Source: Porticoccaceae bacterium (GTDB lineage: Bacteria > Pseudomonadota > Gammaproteobacteria > Pseudomonadales > Porticoccaceae). From it: a DNA stretch of 64,000 nucleotides. Below, piece by piece: positions 8,938 to 18,759 of the stretch. The stretch spans positions 1 through 64,000 of the forward strand of contig JAQXBF010000003.1 of NCBI GenBank assembly GCA_029252555.1, written 5' to 3'. The position numbers and the translations under genes are program-made. Position 1 is the first letter of the stretch. Every line of letters begins with the position of its first letter. Below the pieces are notes generated by a model. It was not told where the DNA came from. It did not search any database and was given only the letters and a program-made list of their open reading frames with translations.

Positions 8938-10371
8938 ATGGCGGGAAGAACACTTTACGACAAGCTGTGGGATAGCCACCTTGTTAAACAAAATAGTGAT
9001 GGTTCATCACTGATCTACATTGATCGGCATGTTATTCATGAAGTTACCTCACCTCAGGCTTTTGAGGGCCTGCGTTTGGCTAATCGCATGCCTTGGCGCT
9101 TGGATACCAATATTGCCACTCCGGACCACAATATCTCGACAGATAAGACTGAGCGAGATGCTGGTGTAGCTGGTATGAGTGATGAGGTTTCGCGCATTCA
9201 GGTGCAGACGCTAGACGATAACTGCGATCTCTATGGCATTAAGGAATTTAAGATCAATGAGATGGGTCAGGGCATTGTGCATGTGATGGGTCCTGAGCTG
9301 GGTGCCACTATGCCTGGTATGACGGTGGTCTGTGGTGATTCCCATACGGCTACTCATGGTGCATTGGCCTGTCTGGCCCATGGTGTTGGTACCTCTGAGG
9401 TTGAGCATGTGTTGGCGACTCAATGTCTGGTCGCAAAGAAGATGAAGAATATGCGTGTCACTGTTGATGGCATAGTGGGCGCTGGTGTTACTCCTAAGGA
9501 CGTTGTCTTGGCGATTATTGGCAAGATTGGTACAGCTGGTGGCAATGAGCATGCTATTGAGTTTACTGGTTCGGTGTTCCGCGATATGTCGATTGAGGGT
9601 CGTATGACGGTCTGCAATATGGCGATCGAGGCGGGCGCTCGTGTGGGTATGGTTGCTGTCGATCAGAAGACAATTGATTACTGTAAAGGTCGTCAGTTTG
9701 TTCCCCAAGGTGAGATGTGGGATCAGGCGGTTGAGTACTGGAATAGATTAACCAGTGATGAGGATGCTCAGTTTGATACCGAAGTTGCTATGCATGCCGA
9801 TGATATTGCGCCGCAGGTGACCTGGGGTACTTCTCCAGAGATGGTGGCGCCGGTGACGGCTTCTGTACCGACTTTGCAAGAGCAGTCCAACGAAGAGCAG
9901 CGCAAAGGTTTAGAGCGCGCTCTGGAGTATATGGGTCTTGAGGGTGGTCAGGCGATTGAGTCTATCGCTGTGGATCGTGTGTTTATCGGTTCCTGCACTA
10001 ACTCGCGAATTGAAGATATGCGTGCCGCGGCGGCGGTAGCTAAAGGGCGCACTGTGGCTAGCTCGGTGAAGCAGGTTTTGATTGTCCCCGGCTCGCAGAT
10101 GGTTAAGGCTCAGGCCGAGGCCGAGGGGCTGGATAAGATATTTACTGAGGCAGGTATGGACTGGCGTGAGCCCGGCTGTTCTATGTGTCTGGCCATGAAT
10201 GCCGATAAATTGGGGGCTGGAGAGCACTGCGCATCTACATCAAACCGTAACTTTGAAGGTCGTCAGGGTAATGGCGGTCGCACTCACTTGATGAGCCCCG
10301 CAATGGCGGCAGCAGCGGCAGTAGCAGGGCATATTGTTGATGTGAGAACTTTTGATGGAGGTGTTGAATAA
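8938..10371 (+). CDS. leuC: 3-Isopropylmalate dehydratase large subunit
   Basis: The large subunit of the aconitase-family enzyme that isomerises 2-isopropylmalate to 3-isopropylmalate in leucine synthesis. The [4Fe-4S] ligands are visible in [12 protein letters not shown] and [20 protein letters not shown] is the conserved substrate region. Length is 477 residues, matching the family (about 466-475). The start at 8938 is supported by GGGAGAGAG immediately upstream. leuD overlaps the stop codon by one base (TAATG), so the two subunits are translationally coupled. leuA, the first pathway enzyme, is not in this window. Confidence 0.97.
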   Translation: MAGRTLYDKLWDSHLVKQNSDGSSLIYIDRHVIHEVTSPQAFEGLRLANRMPWRLDTNIATPDHNISTDKTERDAGVAGMSDEVSRIQVQTLDDNCDLYGIKEFKINEMGQGIVHVMGPELGATMPGMTVVCGDSHTATHGALACLAHGVGTSEVEHVLATQCLVAKKMKNMRVTVDGIVGAGVTPKDVVLAIIGKIGTAGGNEHAIEFTGSVFRDMSIEGRMTVCNMAIEAGARVGMVAVDQKTIDYCKGRQFVPQGEMWDQAVEYWNRLTSDEDAQFDTEVAMHADDIAPQVTWGTSPEMVAPVTASVPTLQEQSNEEQRKGLERALEYMGLEGGQAIESIAVDRVFIGSCTNSRIEDMRAAAAVAKGRTVASSVKQVLIVPGSQMVKAQAEAEGLDKIFTEAGMDWREPGCSMCLAMNADKLGAGEHCASTSNRNFEGRQGNGGRTHLMSPAMAAAAAVAGHIVDVRTFDGGVE

Positions 10372-11018
10372 TGAAAGCATTTACGACACATCGTGGTTTG
10401 GCGGGCCCTATGGATCGCGCCAATGTCGATACGGATATGATTATCCCCAAGCAGTTTTTGAAGTCTATTAAGCGCAGTGGCTTTGGCCCGAATCTGTTTG
10501 ATGAGTTGCGCTATATGGATGAAGGTCAGCCTGGCGCCGATTGCTCTAAACGGCCGGTTAATCCAGATTTTCCGCTAAATCAGGCGCGCTTTAAAGGTGC
10601 CTCTATATTATTGGCACGGAAAAACTTTGGCTGTGGCTCCAGCCGTGAGCACGCGCCCTGGGCACTGGAAGACTATGGTTTTAATGCGGTAATCGCGCCT
10701 AGCTATGCCGATATCTTCTACAACAACTGTTTTAAAAATGGTTTGTTGCCGGTGGTTCTCACCGAAGAGCAGGTGGATATTTTATTTAACGAGATGGATG
10801 TCGAAGAGGGTTATCAGCTGAGTGTCGATCTTCATGAGCAAACAGTTACCAGTGACTCTGGTCATATATTCAGCTTTGAGCTGGATGAGTTTCGTAAAGA
10901 GTGCCTGTTAAAAGGTTTGGATGAAATTGGTTTAACCCTGCAAGAGGCAGATGCGATTAAGGCTTATGAGGCCAATCGTGCCGAGCAGCACCCATGGGTA
11001 TTTGGAGCGATTAAATGA
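10371..11018 (+). CDS. leuD: 3-Isopropylmalate dehydratase small subunit
   Basis: The small (swivel) subunit that completes the LeuCD isomerase. The conserved stretches [14 protein letters not shown] and [14 protein letters not shown] are present. Length is 215 residues, standard for the proteobacterial form. It starts inside the leuC stop and ends overlapping the leuB start by four bases (ATGA). leuCDB is therefore one tight operon read from the promoter beside the LysR gene. Confidence 0.97.
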   Translation: MKAFTTHRGLAGPMDRANVDTDMIIPKQFLKSIKRSGFGPNLFDELRYMDEGQPGADCSKRPVNPDFPLNQARFKGASILLARKNFGCGSSREHAPWALEDYGFNAVIAPSYADIFYNNCFKNGLLPVVLTEEQVDILFNEMDVEEGYQLSVDLHEQTVTSDSGHIFSFELDEFRKECLLKGLDEIGLTLQEADAIKAYEANRAEQHPWVFGAIK

Positions 11019-12088
11019 GCAAGAAAGTATTGGTTTTACCCGGGGATAATATTGGTCCCGAGATCGTTACCGAAGCTGTAAAGATTTTAGAGAAGGTCAG
11101 TGATCAGTTTAATCTGGGCATTGAGCTGGATTACGCCCATTTGGGTGGTGCAGCGCTGGACGCGGTTGGTGAGCCCTGTCCCCAAGAGACATTGGATAAG
11201 GCCCGCGCCTCGGATGCTATTCTGCTTGGTGCTGTTGGTGGCCCCCAGTGGGATGATGTTGAGCGTCATCTGCGCCCGGAGAAGGGTTTGTTGACCATTC
11301 GCTCTGAGCTGGATCTATTTGGTAATTTACGCCCGGCCATTATGTACCCGCAGTTGGCACATGCTTCGTCGCTTAAGCCTGAGTTTGTTTCGGGCCTGGA
11401 TATTTTGATTGTTCGTGAGTTGGTGGGTGGCATTTATTTTGGTGAGCCCCGGGGTATTCGTACTTTGGACAATGGCGAGCGCGAGGGCTACAACACCTAT
11501 AAATACAATGAGTCTGAGATTCGTCGTATTGGCAAGATGGCTTTTGAAGCGGCCATGGTGCGTGGCAAGCGTCTCTGCTCGGTGGATAAGTCTAATGTTT
11601 TAGAAGCGACTATTTTATGGCGTGAGGTTATCAGTGATATGGCGGCAGACTACTCTGAGGTGGAGCTGAGTCATATGTATGTAGATAACGCGGCGATGCA
11701 GTTGGTGATGGCGCCTAAGCAGTTTGATGTGGTGGTTACTGGCAATATGTTTGGCGATATTTTGTCGGATACGGCGGCGATGTTAACTGGCTCTATTGGT
11801 ATGTTGCCTTCAGCTTCGCTGGATAAAGATGGCGGTGGTATGTACGAGCCCTGTCATGGGTCTGCACCGGATATTGCGGGGCAGGGTGTGGCTAATCCAT
11901 TGGCGACCATTTTGTCGGTGGCGATGATGTTGCGTTATTCGTTGGATGGGGTCGAGGCGGCGGATGCGATTGAGAAGGCGGTGAGTGATGTGTTGGATCA
12001 GGGGTTGCGGACTGGTGATATTTATACCGATGGTATGACTAAGGCTGGCACGGTTGAGATGGGTGATGCGGTGTTGGCAGCGCTGTAG
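11015..12088 (+). CDS. leuB: 3-Isopropylmalate dehydrogenase
   Basis: An NAD-dependent oxidative decarboxylase that makes 2-oxoisocaproate from 3-isopropylmalate. The N-terminal [11 protein letters not shown] and the metal/substrate region DNAAMQLV...[11 protein letters not shown] are characteristic, as is the adenine-binding [15 protein letters not shown]. Length is 357 residues, normal. It overlaps leuD by ATGA. About 165 bases separate it from asd. A short hairpin-forming stretch (CCTCTA gttt TAGAGG, just after the stop) lacks a T-run, so I do not call it a terminator. Confidence 0.97.
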   Translation: MSKKVLVLPGDNIGPEIVTEAVKILEKVSDQFNLGIELDYAHLGGAALDAVGEPCPQETLDKARASDAILLGAVGGPQWDDVERHLRPEKGLLTIRSELDLFGNLRPAIMYPQLAHASSLKPEFVSGLDILIVRELVGGIYFGEPRGIRTLDNGEREGYNTYKYNESEIRRIGKMAFEAAMVRGKRLCSVDKSNVLEATILWREVISDMAADYSEVELSHMYVDNAAMQLVMAPKQFDVVVTGNMFGDILSDTAAMLTGSIGMLPSASLDKDGGGMYEPCHGSAPDIAGQGVANPLATILSVAMMLRYSLDGVEAADAIEKAVSDVLDQGLRTGDIYTDGMTKAGTVEMGDAVLAAL

Positions 12089-12253
12089 GGGCCTCTAGTT
12101 TTAGAGGGACCTTTGGGTCGGAGTGCCTAAAGCCATGGTGAGCCTAAATGGATGTATTTACGGCATGTCAGCAATCTGAACATCATGCTCCAGTCTGCTT
12201 TCACTAAGAGTATGCATTTTTTGTTGATAAGAATTTACTAGAGGTTTAGTTAA

Positions 12254-13366
12254 ATGAAAAAAACAGGATTTATAGGTTGGCGCGGCATGGTTGGTTCTGT
12301 GCTGATGGACAGAATGCGTGAAGAAAATGACTTTGCCCATATTGAGCCAATATTTTTTACTACCTCCCAAGCCGGTCAGGCCGGTCCAGATGTGGGTGTG
12401 GAAATACCTTTGTTGCAAAGTGCCTTTGATATCGATGCTCTGCAGCAGATGGATATTATCGTTACCTGTCAGGGCGGTGATTACACCAAAGAAGTCTACC
12501 CCCAACTCAGAAAAGCCGGTTGGGGAGGCTACTGGATCGATGCGGCCTCGGCACTGCGAATGGACGACAGCTCCATTATTATGCTCGACCCAGTGAATAT
12601 GGCTGTAGTGAAAGACGGTTTGGCCAATGGCGTTAAAGACTTTATTGGTGGCAACTGCACCGTTAGTTTGATGCTGATGAGCTTGGGCGGGCTGTTTAAT
12701 GCCAACCTGGTGGAATGGGCTTCGTCCATGACTTATCAGGCGGCCTCTGGCGCTGGGGCGCAGAATATGCGCGAGTTGATTAATCAGATGGGCATTATTA
12801 AGGGTTCCGTTGCCGATGCGCTGGCCAATCCCTCATCAGCGATTTTGGATATTGACCGACAGGTAACAGAGATATTGCGCTCGGATAGTTTTCCAGTCGA
12901 CAACTGGGGTTACCCGCTGGCCGGGAGTTTGCTGCCCTATATTGATTCCCAGCTTGAGAATGGTCAGAGCCGAGAAGAGTGGAAAAACCAGGCAGAGACC
13001 AACAAGATACTTAACCGCGAGGGCAACCCAATCCCATTGGATGGTTTGTGTGTTCGCATTGGCTCCATGCGCTGCCACAGCCAGGCACTGACCATTAAGC
13101 TGACTCAGAACGTGCCTATAGACGAAATTGAAGCCATGTTGGGCGAGTCCAATCAATGGGCTCAAGTGATTGCCAATGATAAAGAATCTACATTTGCCCA
13201 CCTAACGCCAGCCGCCGTCACAGGAGGCCTAAACGTACCTGTAGGGCGTTTACGCAAGATGAATATGGGCGAACAGTACCTATCGGCCTTCACCGTGGGA
13301 GACCAGTTGCTTTGGGGTGCCGCCGAGCCATTGCGCCGTATGTTGAACATATTGGTCGAGGGCTAA
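12254..13366 (+). CDS. asd: Aspartate-semialdehyde dehydrogenase
   Basis: Catalyses NADPH-dependent reduction of aspartyl phosphate to aspartate semialdehyde, the branch point for lysine/diaminopimelate, methionine and threonine. The N-terminal nucleotide-binding [14 protein letters not shown] and the catalytic cysteine in GGNCTVSLM identify the enterobacterial/pseudomonad Asd type. Length is 370 residues. GAGG at 12241-12244 gives a ribosome site nine bases before the ATG. A strong terminator follows, so asd is probably transcribed separately from fimV. Confidence 0.97.
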   Translation: MKKTGFIGWRGMVGSVLMDRMREENDFAHIEPIFFTTSQAGQAGPDVGVEIPLLQSAFDIDALQQMDIIVTCQGGDYTKEVYPQLRKAGWGGYWIDAASALRMDDSSIIMLDPVNMAVVKDGLANGVKDFIGGNCTVSLMLMSLGGLFNANLVEWASSMTYQAASGAGAQNMRELINQMGIIKGSVADALANPSSAILDIDRQVTEILRSDSFPVDNWGYPLAGSLLPYIDSQLENGQSREEWKNQAETNKILNREGNPIPLDGLCVRIGSMRCHSQALTIKLTQNVPIDEIEAMLGESNQWAQVIANDKESTFAHLTPAAVTGGLNVPVGRLRKMNMGEQYLSAFTVGDQLLWGAAEPLRRMLNILVEG

Positions 13367-13391
13367 GCTGAAATTGCTAATTTGCGCTGTA

Positions 13392-13435
13392 AAAGGGCCT
13401 TTCACTGCTTAAAATCGGTGTTTGGCTCTTTTTTT
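13392..13435 (+). terminator. Rho-independent terminator after asd
   Basis: AAAGGGCC (13392-13399) pairs with GGCTCTTT (13424-13431), including one G-U pair. The loop can form a further small CACT/GGTG stem. A run of seven T (13429-13435) follows. It sits 25 bases after the asd stop. Confidence 0.75.
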
Positions 13436-13590
13436 GTGCGTTTTCTCAATTAATCGGCTAAATAATGCAAGTTTGACTAGAATATTTCACCGCAATCTCT
13501 AAAATTTACTCATGGAAAAATTTCATTCAGTTCAGTTAACGGATTAACCCTCTGAATTGCAAATAGCGCTGCGTTTTACAGGAAAACATC

Positions 13591-16164
13591 ATGACAATCA
13601 TGAAATGGTCGGCCCAGCTAGCAAGTGGTTCACTAAAAGGTTTGCGGATAGCCGCTATGCTTTTCTCGACTGTAGCACTGCTTTTCCCAACCGTCGCAAC
13701 CGCCGTGGGGTTTGGTGAAATTACGCTCAAATCAGCACTTAATGAACCCCTAGTTGCAGAGATAGCCCTGACCAATGTCGATGAGGTTGAAGATGGCATG
13801 CTGCTAGTGCAGCTGGCATCTGCCGCCGCGTTTAACCAAGCTGGCATAAGCAGAGACACTTACCTAAGCCAACTCACGTTTGCTGTGGCCACCAATGCAC
13901 TGGGCGACAAAGTGGTGTTGGTCAGTAGCCAAACGTCAGTGACAGAACCCTACCTAGAGTTTCTTGTTCAGCTTGAATGGCCATCTGGGCGCATGATTAG
14001 AGCCTACACATTGTTGCTGGATCTGCTCCTCTATAGCGGTGAAAAAGGCTCTACACTCATTCAGCAGGCAACGGCTGGTATTGAATCCTCAGCCTCCGGC
14101 CGCTCCGATAACCAATTTTCTGGGTCAGAGCACCGAGTAGTAGTGGGCGACACATTATGGAATGTCGCCAAAAGATTGCGCCCTCAGGGTTTAACCATCT
14201 TGCAAACCATGGATGCGCTCTATAGCCAAAACTCCAATGCCTTTGTTGATGGCGATGCCAACAATATGAAAAAAGGGGCAATACTACGCCTGCCTACAGA
14301 GACCGATATAAGTCTTGAAGAGGGGTCTATTGTTGCCAGCCAAATAGGTCTCAATGGGCCAGCTCAGGCTGTCCAGAGCGCTCCGGAAGGGCAAACTTTG
14401 ACTCAGGAACCAGAGCTAGCGGTTGAGGATGAGCTTTTCCGCGAGGACGAGCTATTTCCAGAAGATGAGTTATTTCCCGAAGGTGATCTCTTTCCAGAGG
14501 GCGATGATGCGACAGAGACATTGGATAATACAGTCCGCCTAGAGCTAGCCTCTGCCTCCAATACTGAAAATGGCAGCCAAGTTGATCAGCTTAACTCAAA
14601 GTTAGCTGTGGCTGCAGATGAGGTAAATAAAACCCAGTTGGAAAATGATGAGCTGCGCAAACGCAATTTATTATTAGAAGAGCAGGTCACCACCATGGCG
14701 ACTCTCGCCGAGGCCTCAGAAGATCGCGCTGAAGCAACTGTAGTGCCAGCCAAAGTAGCCAAACCCAAAGCAAAAGCCGAGCCAACGGCAATGGAAAAGG
14801 CAACAAAAATAGCCGACAGTCTGATTTTACTGTTAGAGAAAAAACCTCTCTATGCCTGGGGCGGGCTTGCTGGGTTGATACTGTTGCTGCTGACCCTGTT
14901 TCTGTGGTTGACCAGAAAAAGAACTATCAGTGTTGAAGACTTTCCGATTCGTCCCATCCCTGAGCCCCCACCTGAAATCATAGTGGACACGGGCGCAGAT
15001 CAGTTGATTGATGACCCGAAAGGCGGTCACCTGAACCCTGAAGACAGTCTGTTTGATGAAAGCGACACAGATATTTTCGCAGAAGAAGAGACCAAGGTGA
15101 GTTCTGAAATCTTTGGCTCCATGGTTGAGTCAATGGAAGAAGCCGAGGTTTATCTATCTTTGGGTGATACCGATGGTGCCATAAGAATTCTAGAGCGTGC
15201 GCGCAGAGTTAGCGATCAAGACACCGCCTCTCGATTAAAGTTAATGGAGCTCTTATTTAAAGAGGGATCAACGGATAAATTAAAGCTAATTGCCGAGGAA
15301 ATTAATAAAACGGAAGACCAAGAGGCCATCGCTATGGCTGCGGTAATTCTGGGCGATAAGCAAGATATGATCCTTAACCCAGCGGCCCTCGCACTGGACG
15401 AAAAACCTGCCATAGAAGAGCCATCGCCATTCCAAGAACTCTCAGAAGACGACAGTATTTTTGCTGAAAGCGAACCAACGGTCGCCCAGTGGGATGAGCC
15501 TTCACCGAGTGAAGAGCTCTTAGCGGATAAAGAGCCCTCAGTGGAAGAAGAGCCCTCAGTGGAAGAAGAGCCCTCAGCGGAAGAAGAGCCCTCAGCGGAA
15601 GAAGAGCCCTCCGCAGATAAAGATCCCTCAGCGTTTCCTAGTGAAGAGCGCTCAGCGCAAGAGGAACCCTCAGCAGACAAAGACCAAGAGCAACAACCAG
15701 CACCAGAAGCAGATTCCCTAGAACTAGAATCCGCCACTGATAAAGAAATTGATGAGCTCGCAGAATCAGTTCTAGACGAAGACTTCCTCGATGATAGCTT
15801 TATGGATGGGGGTATTTTCGCCGATGTGGGTGAGGCATCAGCGCCTAAAGAAAATGCTGAGCCAGAAGACCTCGGCCTAGAAGTTAATATCGACGAGCTG
15901 CCCGGTGCTGCCGATCTCGAAAATACAATGGGCGAGGAAGCCGCAGCTATCGCCGAATTTATGGCAAGCCTGGACGATTTTGAAGGCGTTGATGACGCAG
16001 TAGAAATTAATTCGGTAGACGTAAAGCTGGATTTGGCCAATACCTTTATCGAAATGGGCGACCCTGAAGGTGCCCGCGAAATTCTCAAGGAAATCATTAG
16101 TGAGGCCGATCAAGCAGGCCAAACAAGAGCGCAACTCGTACTGGCAACCCTTGACCAAAAATAA
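13591..16164 (+). CDS. fimV: FimV-family peptidoglycan-binding polar protein
   Basis: FimV/HubP proteins organise the cell pole and support type IV pilus assembly and twitching in Pseudomonas. Visible parts in order: an N-terminal hydrophobic segment (about 18-38); the conserved FimV N-domain beginning GFGEITLKSALNEPLVAEI; a LysM peptidoglycan-binding domain (about 181-235, HRVVVGDTLWNVAKRL); acidic linkers with LFPEDELFPEGDLFPEG repeats; a coiled coil (about 330-375); a membrane segment near 420-441; and a long acidic cytoplasmic region. A C-terminal TPR-like FimV motif closes it (LANTFIEMGDPEGAREILKE). At 857 residues it is within the variable family range. The position between asd and truA matches Pseudomonas. 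Confidence 0.92.
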   Translation: MTIMKWSAQLASGSLKGLRIAAMLFSTVALLFPTVATAVGFGEITLKSALNEPLVAEIALTNVDEVEDGMLLVQLASAAAFNQAGISRDTYLSQLTFAVATNALGDKVVLVSSQTSVTEPYLEFLVQLEWPSGRMIRAYTLLLDLLLYSGEKGSTLIQQATAGIESSASGRSDNQFSGSEHRVVVGDTLWNVAKRLRPQGLTILQTMDALYSQNSNAFVDGDANNMKKGAILRLPTETDISLEEGSIVASQIGLNGPAQAVQSAPEGQTLTQEPELAVEDELFREDELFPEDELFPEGDLFPEGDDATETLDNTVRLELASASNTENGSQVDQLNSKLAVAADEVNKTQLENDELRKRNLLLEEQVTTMATLAEASEDRAEATVVPAKVAKPKAKAEPTAMEKATKIADSLILLLEKKPLYAWGGLAGLILLLLTLFLWLTRKRTISVEDFPIRPIPEPPPEIIVDTGADQLIDDPKGGHLNPEDSLFDESDTDIFAEEETKVSSEIFGSMVESMEEAEVYLSLGDTDGAIRILERARRVSDQDTASRLKLMELLFKEGSTDKLKLIAEEINKTEDQEAIAMAAVILGDKQDMILNPAALALDEKPAIEEPSPFQELSEDDSIFAESEPTVAQWDEPSPSEELLADKEPSVEEEPSVEEEPSAEEEPSAEEEPSADKDPSAFPSEERSAQEEPSADKDQEQQPAPEADSLELESATDKEIDELAESVLDEDFLDDSFMDGGIFADVGEASAPKENAEPEDLGLEVNIDELPGAADLENTMGEEAAAIAEFMASLDDFEGVDDAVEINSVDVKLDLANTFIEMGDPEGAREILKEIISEADQAGQTRAQLVLATLDQK
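15541..15612 (+). repeat. 18-base tandem repeats inside fimV
   Basis: Four near-identical 18-base units (type GTGGAAGAAGAGCCCTCA, with GTG/GCG variation) encode the hexapeptide repeat (V/A)EEEPS. Degenerate copies continue on both sides. Such repeats can gain or lose units in frame. Confidence 0.85.
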
Positions 16165-16230
16165 GATGGGATATTAATTGTGCCTGATTGGGTTTACACA
16201 CCTAATTGCAGAGTTCCTCAAGGGGAGACA

Positions 16231-17055
16231 ATGCCCACAGGAATCAAACGCTATGCTGCCGTCGTTCAATACGACGGCAGTGCTTTTTGTGGCTTTCAAA
16301 AACAGAAGCACAGCCCCTCGGTTCAGACAGAGTTAGAGCGAGCTCTGAGCTACGTGGCAAACAGCCCGCTAATCCTTAGTTGTGCCGGTCGTACAGATAC
16401 CGCAGTGCATGCCAGCCATCAGGTTATACATTTCGATACCAGTGCCAATCGCACAGGTCACAACTGGGTTCAGGGCGCCAATAGCCAGCTGCCCGATAAC
16501 ATTTCACTGAGTTGGGCCGATGAATTAGGCGCAGATTTTCACGCCAGATTTAGCGCCACCTCCAGAACCTATCGCTATATTATGGCCCCTAGCAAAGCCC
16601 GCCCGGCAATACTCGCCAACGGGGTTACCTGGGTGAAGTTTCCGGTCAACCCCGAGGCCATGCAAGAGGCCTGTGAATACTTACTTGGGGAACAAGACTT
16701 TTCTGCTTTTCGCGGCGCGGGCTGTCAGTCCCTGTCACCGTTTCGCAATGTCACCAGCGCCAATATTTATCAGGCAGGGCAGTTGTTGGTGTTCGAGGTA
16801 AGTGCCAATGCTTTTGTACTGCATATGGTGCGCAATATGGTTGGCGCACTGCTGGAAGTTGGTTATGGCCGTCAGCAGCCAGACTGGATTAAAACCTTGC
16901 TCGAGGTCGGTGACCGATGTCAAAGTGCAGCCACAGCACCATCAAATGGTTTATATTTAGTGGATGTTAACTATCCAGAGCAATTTGTATTACCTGAGTT
17001 GCCCATTGGCCCGGCTTTTTTGCCCAATGCATTAGACCCAAAACCATTTACTTAG
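16231..17055 (+). CDS. truA: tRNA pseudouridine(38-40) synthase
   Basis: Isomerises uridines 38-40 in the tRNA anticodon stem-loop. The catalytic Asp is in AGRTDTAVHAS, and the start region RYAAVVQYDGSAFCGFQKQ and the C-terminal FVLHMVRNMVGALLEVG are typical. The frame is open from GTG at 16180, but AGGGGAG seven bases before the ATG at 16231 makes that the better start. It gives 274 residues, close to E. coli TruA (270). The gene follows fimV by about 65 bases. Its stop codon lies within a 14-base tandem repeat. Confidence 0.96.
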   Translation: MPTGIKRYAAVVQYDGSAFCGFQKQKHSPSVQTELERALSYVANSPLILSCAGRTDTAVHASHQVIHFDTSANRTGHNWVQGANSQLPDNISLSWADELGADFHARFSATSRTYRYIMAPSKARPAILANGVTWVKFPVNPEAMQEACEYLLGEQDFSAFRGAGCQSLSPFRNVTSANIYQAGQLLVFEVSANAFVLHMVRNMVGALLEVGYGRQQPDWIKTLLEVGDRCQSAATAPSNGLYLVDVNYPEQFVLPELPIGPAFLPNALDPKPFT

Positions 17056-17085
17056 AGCCATTTACTTGAAGTCATTTGCTTAAAT
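17044..17085 (+). repeat. Three 14-base tandem repeats spanning the truA stop
   Basis: CCATTTACTTAGAG, CCATTTACTTGAAG and TCATTTGCTTAAAT lie head to tail. The truA stop TAG is at 17053-17055 inside the first unit. They sit between truA and the trpF ribosome site. Confidence 0.7.
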
Positions 17086-17112
17086 CCAATAACCAAACAG
17101 AGAGTTGCCTAG

Positions 17113-17736
17113 ATGTCAGTGCGAGTTAAAATTTGTGGTATTACCAGCCCAGAGCAGGCCGTTATGGCCCAGCGGGCGGGTGCCGATGCACTTGGCCTAG
17201 TGATCTATGGGAAGAGCTCTCGCTATGTGGATATTCAGCGAGCAGCTGAAATTCGCGCTGTTATTGGCTCGCAAACAACCGCAGTGGTGTTGCTGGTCAA
17301 TGCCGATGAGGCCACAGTGCGCCAGGTAATCGCTGAAGTAAAACCTGACCTACTGCAGTTCCATGGGGACGAGAGCCCGGCATTTTGTAAGCAGTTCGAC
17401 TTTCCCTTTATCCGCGCCATTCGTATGCGTGAGGGGTTAGATATCGATGCCGAAGTTGCCGCTTATAAAGCTGAGGCCGGGTTCTTATTCGATGCCTGGA
17501 GCGAAGATCAATACGGTGGCACTGGCCATCAGTTTGACTGGAGTCGGCTGCCGAGCAGCACAGACTATCCACTTATTTTGGCCGGTGGGTTGACCCCGGA
17601 AAATGTTGCCAGTGCAGTCAGTCTTGTGTCTCCCGATATGGTAGATGTGAGCGGGGGAGTTGAATCCTCTCCCGGGGTTAAAGATGCGGCGAAAGTTGCT
17701 GCCTTTATCACCAACGCTAAACCGGCGCAGCCTTAG
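17113..17736 (+). CDS. trpF: Phosphoribosylanthranilate isomerase
   Basis: Converts N-(5-phosphoribosyl)anthranilate to CdRP in tryptophan synthesis. A (beta/alpha)8 barrel with the catalytic Cys in VKICGIT at the N-terminus, LLQFHGDESPAFC in the middle and the phosphate-binding LAGGLTPENV and VDVSGGVESSPGVKD at the C-terminal end. Length is 207 residues, as expected for the monofunctional enzyme. It stands apart from other trp genes, next to truA and accD, as in Pseudomonas. Confidence 0.96.
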   Translation: MSVRVKICGITSPEQAVMAQRAGADALGLVIYGKSSRYVDIQRAAEIRAVIGSQTTAVVLLVNADEATVRQVIAEVKPDLLQFHGDESPAFCKQFDFPFIRAIRMREGLDIDAEVAAYKAEAGFLFDAWSEDQYGGTGHQFDWSRLPSSTDYPLILAGGLTPENVASAVSLVSPDMVDVSGGVESSPGVKDAAKVAAFITNAKPAQP

Positions 17737-17886
17737 TCGGCTATAGTTGAGTTAGATAGTTTAAATAGCACGTGAGTCCCCGAGACTCGATAAATAATTG
17801 CTCTAGGCCTTATCTAGAGTGAATCTGTCGTGATAGAATGCCGCCCATAAGAACTGTCACTCTTTAAGTGAGCTGAAAGGTAATAG

Positions 17887-18759
17887 ATGAACTGGCTGAA
17901 ACGCATTAGGCCCACGGGTCCTGCTTCAAGTAAAAACGAACGTTCGAACTCTATACCCGAAGGGCTGTGGAAAAAATGCCCCAAGTGCGCCTCACCATTG
18001 TATCGCCCAGAATTAGAGCGCAACCTCGATGTCTGCCCTAAATGCGAACACCATATGCGTATCGGCGCTCGCCGACGCTTAGACATATTTCTCGACGAAA
18101 ACGACAGCACTGAAATTGCTCAGGATGTTGAAGCGATTGATCGCCTAAAATTTCGCGATGTTAAAAAATACAAAGATCGCCTGTTAGATGCCCAGAAAAA
18201 AACCGGTGAAAAAGACGCTCTAATTGCCATGAGTGGTCATTTAAAAGGCATTCCCGTGGTCTCCTGTGCCTTTGAGTTCGCTTTTCACGGCGGCTCTATG
18301 GGCTATGCAGTTGGCGAGAAGTTTACCCAGGCCGCCAATTTGGCCCTCGCAGAGCAACGCCCCTTTATCTGTTTCTCTGCAACTGGCGGAGCGCGCATGC
18401 AAGAGGCGCTAATCTCGCTGATGCAAATGGCCAAAACCAGTGCCGTTCTTGAGCGTTTAAGTGCTGCCGGCGTGCCCTATATCTCCGTCATGACAGACCC
18501 GGTTTACGGTGGTGTCTCCGCCAGCTTGGCCATGTTAGGAGATTTAAATGTTGCAGAGCCCGGCGCCCGTGCAGGTTTTGCTGGTCCCAATATTATTGAG
18601 CAGACCATTCGTCAAAAGTTGCCCAAAGGGTTCCAGCGCAGCGAGTTTCTGCTGGAGAAGGGCCATATTGATATGATTATCAGTCGCCATCAAATGCGCG
18701 ATCGCTTGGGCAGCATACTCTCCAAGCTAATGAACGTACCAGAACCCGCCGATGCTTGA
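17887..18759 (+). CDS. accD: Acetyl-CoA carboxylase carboxyltransferase subunit beta
   Basis: The beta subunit of the carboxyltransferase that makes malonyl-CoA for fatty acid synthesis, working with AccA. The N-terminal four-cysteine zinc finger is clear ([10 protein letters not shown]...[10 protein letters not shown]), followed by the crotonase-like fold with [20 protein letters not shown]. Length is 290 residues. The last eight bases (ATGCTTGA) overlap the folC start, coupling lipid and folate genes as in other gammaproteobacteria. Confidence 0.97.
   Translation: MNWLKRIRPTGPASSKNERSNSIPEGLWKKCPKCASPLYRPELERNLDVCPKCEHHMRIGARRRLDIFLDENDSTEIAQDVEAIDRLKFRDVKKYKDRLLDAQKKTGEKDALIAMSGHLKGIPVVSCAFEFAFHGGSMGYAVGEKFTQAANLALAEQRPFICFSATGGARMQEALISLMQMAKTSAVLERLSAAGVPYISVMTDPVYGGVSASLAMLGDLNVAEPGARAGFAGPNIIEQTIRQKLPKGFQRSEFLLEKGHIDMIISRHQMRDRLGSILSKLMNVPEPADA

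Noticed and set aside
9211-9708. A 165-codon minus-strand frame inside leuC
   Set aside because: Shadow of leuC; His/Thr-rich composition and no recognisable domain.
12089-12125. Hairpin CCTCTA-gttt-TAGAGG after leuB as a terminator
   Set aside because: No T-run follows and the outer stem is interrupted, so the evidence for termination is weak.
15520-15640. Regularly spaced repeats resembling a small CRISPR array
   Set aside because: The units are contiguous 18-base in-frame coding repeats in fimV without unique spacers, and no cas gene is present.
15216-16097. A 293-codon serine-rich frame on the minus strand
   Set aside because: It is the antisense of the acidic repeat region of fimV. 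The Ser/Glu-rich composition follows from the GAAGAAGAGCCCTCA-type repeats, and there is no domain or ribosome site.
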